A DNA stretch of 64,000 nucleotides, taken from Pieris napi (Eukaryota > Arthropoda > Insecta > Lepidoptera > Pieridae). Under the pieces are notes generated by a model, which was given only the letters and a program-made list of their open reading frames with translations, ran no database searches and was not told where the DNA came from. Positions 59,689-64,000 of the stretch are shown here, piece by piece (the stretch's first letter is position 1; each line of letters starts with the position of its first letter). Made by a program: the position numbers and the translations under genes. The stretch is from NCBI RefSeq assembly GCF_905475465.1, contig NC_062235.1, positions 9,248,001 through 9,312,000 on the forward strand, given 5' to 3'.

Positions 59689-59871
59689 TCAAATAGAAAC
59701 TTTAATTAAATAGTTGAAGAACTTTGCTCCATCACTTCCAAGTTCACCCATCAATGTTTCAAATGTCCCAAGTGAAAATCTTTCCCGTAAAATAGGATGT
59801 ACCCAATACTTTCGTCTTTTATTTTGCTTTCTGTACCACCACCACCACAACACAACAATTTCGTCGTCCAT
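59689..59871 (-). pseudogene. Truncated Harbinger (HARBI1-like) transposase N-terminus
   Basis: From the Met at 59,871 the minus strand reads MDDEIVVLWWWWYRKQNKRR, then KYWVHPILRERFSLGTFETL and GSDGAKFFNYL, and stops. The K/R-R-K/R-x-W-V-H-P motif followed by a G-x-F-x-x-L region and a K-F-F-N-Y segment is the standard start of Harbinger transposases and HARBI1 nucleases (about 350 residues). The DDE catalytic core is deleted. It is an inactive remnant within the element at 59,143-60,003. Confidence 0.88.
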
Positions 59872-60096
59872 TGTGGGCACTGGTCCAAATTCAACTGAGT
59901 TGCTTGTCCGATTTTCTTGTGGGGTCCGGTGTAATGTGAACACTCTGTCCGGTGTCCGGTTACCGGCAGATCTGCCGGTCCGGTATAGTGGGAACCCGGC
60001 CTTAGTGATTTAAAAGAATATAAATAATTATATCCTCTTTTGATCTGCATATTGTCGTTAGTGTTTTTTGTGTTACTTCAATACGCTTAAGCAAGA

Positions 60097-60362
60097 ATGG
60101 ATAGTGAAAATAAAGAAGAGCGACCTGCGCCAGGTACTCCAAAAAAGAAATTAGCCAAAAGAGGAGAGCTTTCTGCGAGGAGAGGAACAAACGCAGAGCA
60201 CAGAAGTATCGTCCCGATTGGGAAAAATTTGATTTATTTAAGGACTGGTTAGGGCCCGGTAAATACCAATTTAAAGCCAGATGCACTGTTTGTGACGTCG
60301 AAATGGATTCAGAATATGGAGTTTTAAAGAAACACACTTCAAGGCAAAGGCATTTTAAATAA
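60097..60362 (+). pseudogene. Frameshifted small zinc-finger ORF (BED/hAT-like)
   Basis: An ATG at 60,097 opens a basic N-terminus (ENKEERPAPGTPKKKLAKRG). A shift of frame near 60,175 is needed to reach the next part, which contains KYRPDWEKFDLFKDWLGPGK and then ARCTVCDVEMDS with KKHTSRQRHFK before the stop at 60,360-60,362. The C-x2-C then H-x5-H pattern, after a W-containing lead, resembles the finger found in hAT/BED-type transposon proteins and their host derivatives. It adjoins the Harbinger element but is not part of its known coding set. It is either a decayed domesticated gene or a sequencing frameshift. Confidence 0.6.
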
Positions 60363-60766
60363 AAACTTTCCACGTTTATGTCGTACATCTTTTCATTTCA
60401 AAATTTCCTTGTTATACGATTTTTTTGTAGTTGGTGTACGGTCATGGTTTTTTTCATCTGGCAGCCCTGCTACAGTCAACTATTGAGCGACACTAGTGAC
60501 TAGTCAATTGAATAGTCTTCTGTCTTGGTGACTTGTCTGTCTTGTCTTTTATGTGATTAGAAATCACGCTAAATAAATAAATATTTTTTTGCTCTATTAA
60601 CGCCATACTAATCAAAATTCAAAGTTTTTTCTTGCTGCTTAAAAGATAAGTCGTGTTTGGTAGTCATAAGCTCTACTATAAATTAAAATAATACTATTGG
60701 TGACTGATGTCAGAACTCTTAAACAATTTATAAGCACTTGGTGCTGATCTCCGTTTTAAAAACAAT
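60363..60766. other. Upstream flank of Alg13
   Basis: This holds the Alg13 promoter and 5' UTR. A tandem TCTGTCTTGGTGACTTGTCT and TGTCTTGTC stretch is near 60,520-60,550. No further feature. Confidence 0.4.
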
Positions 60767-61282
60767 ATGACAACCTCGAAAAATTTTGAAAAATGTTTTA
60801 TTACTGTTGGTACCACACGATTTGATTTACTTTGCAGTGAAATCGTATCGTCTCCTGTTCTCCAAGCCTTAAAGAGATCAGGTTGCAAGGATATTACTTT
60901 TCAAATTGGAAATAGTAAAATGGACTCCGGTGATTACGAGCTAGACGGAATTAAACTACATTGTTACAGGTTTAAAGATTCTATAGAAAATGATATAAGA
61001 AATTCCGATTTCGTCATAAGTCATGCTGGTGCTGGTAGTGTTTTGGAAGTTTTAAATGCAAGGAAACCACTCTTGGTAGTCGTAAACGAAGATCTTATGG
61101 ATAATCATCAACTAGAATTAGCAGAACAAATGCAAGTGGATGGTCATTTATTCTATTGCACTTGCGATACCTTAGTTTGTACTTTAGACCAAATGGATTT
61201 CAGTTTATTAAAACCATTAGAAAAAGCTAATCCTACATACTTTTTTCAATCACTGAATAGACTTTTAAAGATACAAGATTAA
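60767..61282 (+). CDS. Alg13: UDP-GlcNAc transferase catalytic subunit Alg13
   Basis: A single-exon 171-residue protein, the usual size of short Alg13. Alg13 binds the membrane anchor Alg14 on the cytosolic face of the ER. Together they add the second N-acetylglucosamine to dolichol-PP-GlcNAc, the second step of N-glycan precursor assembly. Visible family features are the N-terminal FITVGTTRFD strand-loop, SDFVISHAGAGSVLEVL (GT28-type nucleotide-sugar binding glycine loop), RKPLLVVVNEDLMDNHQLEL, and a C-terminal helix ending LLKIQD that would contact Alg14. No transmembrane segment is present, as expected. The start at 60,767 is the only Met before the conserved strand. A poly(A) signal AATAAA is at 61,328-61,333. 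It converges with the p24 gene. Confidence 0.95.
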   Translation: MTTSKNFEKCFITVGTTRFDLLCSEIVSSPVLQALKRSGCKDITFQIGNSKMDSGDYELDGIKLHCYRFKDSIENDIRNSDFVISHAGAGSVLEVLNARKPLLVVVNEDLMDNHQLELAEQMQVDGHLFYCTCDTLVCTLDQMDFSLLKPLEKANPTYFFQSLNRLLKIQD

Positions 61283-61580
61283 ATAAGTATACGATTATCT
61301 ACATATTTGGCAGAAGGTTGACCTAACAATAAAATATAGAAAGGATTTTTAACAAAACTTGAATGATGTTATACAAACAATGCCATGGAATGCGTACTGT
61401 TCATATGAACTTAAATATGTATTCTTTTATTCATAAAATTACAAACGAAACACTATCTTTATTGATTAAACATTTTGACAGCAGATTTACAAAAATTTAT
61501 GAAACAAAATAAAATGTGATTTTCACAAACCTTATTTATAATCAATGAGAAAAATGTTACAAATAAAGAAATAAAATAAT
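61283..61580. other. Convergent 3' flanks of Alg13 and the p24 gene
   Basis: The 298 bases between the two stop codons hold Alg13's poly(A) signal (61,328-61,333, plus) and a probable signal for the p24 gene (minus, AATAAA at 61,463-61,458). Only about 125 bases separate the signals, so read-through transcripts could overlap. Confidence 0.6.
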
Positions 61581-63280
61581 TTAAACTAATTTCTTAGCCT
61601 CAAAGAAACTCTTAAGGTGTCTCATTTGCCAGTAGCCAATTCCTAAAAGAACACCAGTTTGTAGTAAACTCCACCAAAGTACTCTTTGATTTGTACTTTC
61701 AGATGTTTGTCGGAATCGTTCTTCTCGGTGCTGTAAATAATTGAAAATGTTTGAAATTGCAAACATAAATATGTAATGTTTTGATTAGTATTCACTTCCC
61801 AGGTTTTAAAATATGCCTTTAAACATTAGAGCTTAGCTTTTGACTAACACTTGGAAACTTTAAATGTATTACAAAGAGATTTAGAATTTATAAAGAAACT
61901 TAGTCAAAAACATTAAAAGTTTTGCTTTTGATATGTTTTATTCCATGCACCCTGCAATTTATTATAATATTACTAGGTAGGGTAAAATAAGTTTAGTTAT
62001 TGCTCTATTTATACTTACTCTTTGGTAACTTTGTTCCTTAGTAATTTGATGAACTTGGTCCAACAATTGTCTAATTCTGAGCTGCAGCTCAGTAAGCTTG
62101 TCTTTTTGTGCTACATTTGCATAGTCAACAGCATGTTCACCCACTTGAATATCAAGATGCACCTACAATTATTTGTTTTATGTAGAAATGTGAAAAAATC
62201 TACAAACATTTATGGCATAGATTGTTCTGACTAGTTTCAAGGCAAAGTGTGGTAAAAGTAGAGGCCTAGAATTCTATCCAATCTTTTACACTCAAATGTG
62301 AGAAAGATATAAATTTTCTATTGAGAAGGTAGGGAATTTAATTTATATATTAGGTTTAGGCCTCAGATTTTTGTATATGTTTCATGATAATTTGTTCTAA
62401 TAAACAAGTAGGGTATCAGGTTTTAGTGCCTGACAGACACTATTAACCTTTTTAGTGTTTAATTTAAGTTTCCTAACTATGTTTTATTCACCAATTGATT
62501 TTTTTGTGTCCATTTAAGTATTAAATGGTGTAAAAATCAATTGGTGTACAACAGGAATCAAACCTACAACTTCAGAGATGAGAGTTGCATGCTAAAGCCT
62601 CTACAGGCCTTTAATAATTTAATTACCAAGACAAAATAAACTATCAATTTAACAAAGTGTTTTAATATTTAAAATTAAAGACATTTTAAATTGAGGTTTT
62701 ATTCCCAACCAATAAGTTGTGCACTGTCATTAATTGTGCATAAGTAATTCTAAGAGTTTTCTTCTTAAAGTAAATGAGAGAAGTTTGAGCTTACCCTTAA
62801 TTGAGATCCAGTAAACCACGATGTACTATTAGAATACATGCAAATTACATGTTCTCCAGGTGATGTAGAAGTAAATGAAATCATACCCTCAGATGAGTAC
62901 ACCCGTGATAAGAGAATTCTATCATTTGGTTCTCGAACTTCAACATGCATACCAATTCCAGGAGAAGAAGGCATGAATCCCCCTGATCGTGGATCATATA
63001 ATTCTACCTTATAATTCACTAAAACAAACGAAAACCAGTTTATGAAGACATGGGATTTAATAAAGACCTAAAATTTTAACTTTCTTCCTGTTAGGCGCGC
63101 CTAAGCATTTAAACATTGCTTTTTCTTATAAATTAGCAAAAGATTACCCAGCACTGTGGTATCATCCGGTATTTCTTCTATGAAACATTTTCTTTCTCCT
63201 TCTGCTATATGGAAATATAAACCACAACAAAGATCTATGGTTATTAGCAGAGGTATTATATATGAAAAACGAATAAACAT
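61581..63280 (-). CDS. eca: p24 family cargo receptor, eclair/TMED9-like, complete, four exons
   Basis: Exons (minus): 63280-63148, 63018-62795, 62162-62019, 61730-61581. The junctions are GT-AG and in phase, giving 216 residues, typical of this p24 subfamily. Order: signal peptide (residues 1-20, ending LCCG before LYFHIAEGERKCF), GOLD domain (about 21-118) with two cysteines (CFIEEIP and VICMYSNST) that form the conserved disulphide, coiled coil (about 119-170), one membrane span (WWSLLQTGVLLGIGYWQ) and a short cytosolic tail ending FFEAKKLV. The FF pair binds COPII and the KK pair binds COPI, so the protein cycles between ER and Golgi selecting cargo. The WWSLLQT and KKLV features point to the eclair/TMED4/9 type. 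Intron 2 contains an old SINE. Confidence 0.95.
62340..62610 (-). mobile_element. Highly diverged SINE in p24 gene intron 2
   Basis: In reverse complement it keeps GTTGTAGGTTTGATTCCTG (B-box region), the head ...AGGCTTTAGCATGCAACTCTC, and a tail with CTGAGGCCTAAACC. It matches the SINE family at 23,166 but has many substitutions and an internal inverted duplication around TCAATTGGTGTA. It is the oldest copy in the window. Confidence 0.7.
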
Positions 63281-64000
63281 CTTAAATACTCTAAAGCTAA
63301 ATTTAAAAACCGTAGAAATGTAGGATCACTAAATCAATTGCTGTTGGTGAGGTTCTATTTTCTGTCACGTCACACACGTCATCAGTGTGACCAGATTTTA
63401 ATTGACGAATCTACTGCTTGTGGAGGTTAAAAACTACTGAATTCTACCGAAAGGAACGAGAAAATCTATTATATTTTTTTGCTATTGTGTTACAACGTAA
63501 AACATGAAAGTTTTCTTGATAAAACGATAGAATAATAAAAATAAGAATTTAATTTAAAAGAAACCAAGTTTTTTTTAAATTAAATTCTTAATAAAAATAT
63601 AATTAAACAAAAATGTATAAAATGATACTTAAATTAAAGATTTTTCGTCTTTATGTTGGGTAATATTGTCATAAAGCAATTTTGAGTCCATTAACTTGAA
63701 CATACTTGTGTCAGATCTATTGACTGCAGCGGAGTAGTTTTTATATAATTTATCTTCATAAAGCAACTCAAAATGGAACTCATCATGTTTTGTATGTCTG
63801 TTTCAGTTTTATGAATAAGGGTCTGATCACTTTGAAAAATAACGTAAAATTTTGTAGATTTACATAACCAACTTTAAATAAGGGATCTTGCTACTATTCA
63901 TTGCGATATCATTGTGTATATTTATGTTTCATTTTAAACTCGATTATATAAATTCTCAATAAAGGAATTCCCACTGGAAAATAATGAACATTAAATAGTT
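63281..64000. other. Upstream flank of the p24 gene
   Basis: Promoter and 5' UTR of the p24 gene are expected in the first few hundred bases. Beyond that I see only AT-rich sequence without a gene. Confidence 0.45.

Larger units (their letters stand above)
59143..60003 (-). mobile_element. Harbinger-type DNA transposon, deletion derivative
   Basis: The terminal inverted repeats begin AAGGCCGGGTTCCCACTATG at 59,143-59,176 and are mirrored at 59,970-60,003, matching at 33 of 34 positions. Subterminal copies of CCGGACCGG and CCGGTGTCCGG add to the structure. The only coding remnant is the transposase N-terminus on the minus strand. The TAA/TTA next to the ends is palindromic, so the 3-bp target duplication expected for this superfamily cannot be placed. 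A fold-back MITE is nested at 59,340-59,586. Without the catalytic core the element cannot move by itself. Confidence 0.88.

Overview
The window looks like nuclear DNA from a butterfly or moth. It is AT-rich, has insect-style short phase-matched exons, and carries tRNA-derived SINEs, Jockey/CR1-like LINE ends ('cctgcccgtttgcc' tails), fold-back MITEs and a Harbinger element of types common in Lepidoptera. No species name is claimed.

Bases 1-28,700 are gene-poor. They hold one tRNA-Leu(CAG) on the minus strand, decayed LINE 3' ends, SINEs with intact target-site duplications, several MITEs, and two candidate 5' coding exons on the minus strand (25,273-25,349 and 19,828-19,993). The body of any gene those exons belong to would lie leftwards, possibly outside the window.

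Bases 28,765-46,077 (minus) are one complete ionotropic receptor gene, Ir93a. Its 19 coding exons join in phase to 867 residues. Its introns hold SINEs, LINE tails and hairpins. About 2.6 kb away and divergently oriented is aminoacylase-1 (48,708-54,078, plus): nine exons, 408 residues, all metal and catalytic residues present, and a 5'-truncated LINE inside its last intron.

Bases 54,700-64,000 are compact and gene-dense. They hold a LINE remnant, an orphan THAP-type first exon, an intronless 573-residue F-box/LRR-like gene (plus), a LINE ORF1 remnant, a Harbinger deletion derivative with a fold-back MITE nested inside, a frameshifted zinc-finger remnant, an intronless Alg13 gene (plus) and a four-exon p24/TMED cargo receptor gene of the eclair type (minus). 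Alg13 and the p24 gene converge, and both act early in the secretory pathway: N-glycan precursor synthesis and ER-Golgi cargo transport. Ir93a is a sensory co-receptor and aminoacylase-1 a cytosolic amino-acid salvage enzyme. There is no sign that these neighbours form a pathway or operon. No clearly new biological system was found. The best leads are the unassigned 5' exons, the THAP exon, the F-box-like gene, and several hairpins and nested elements.
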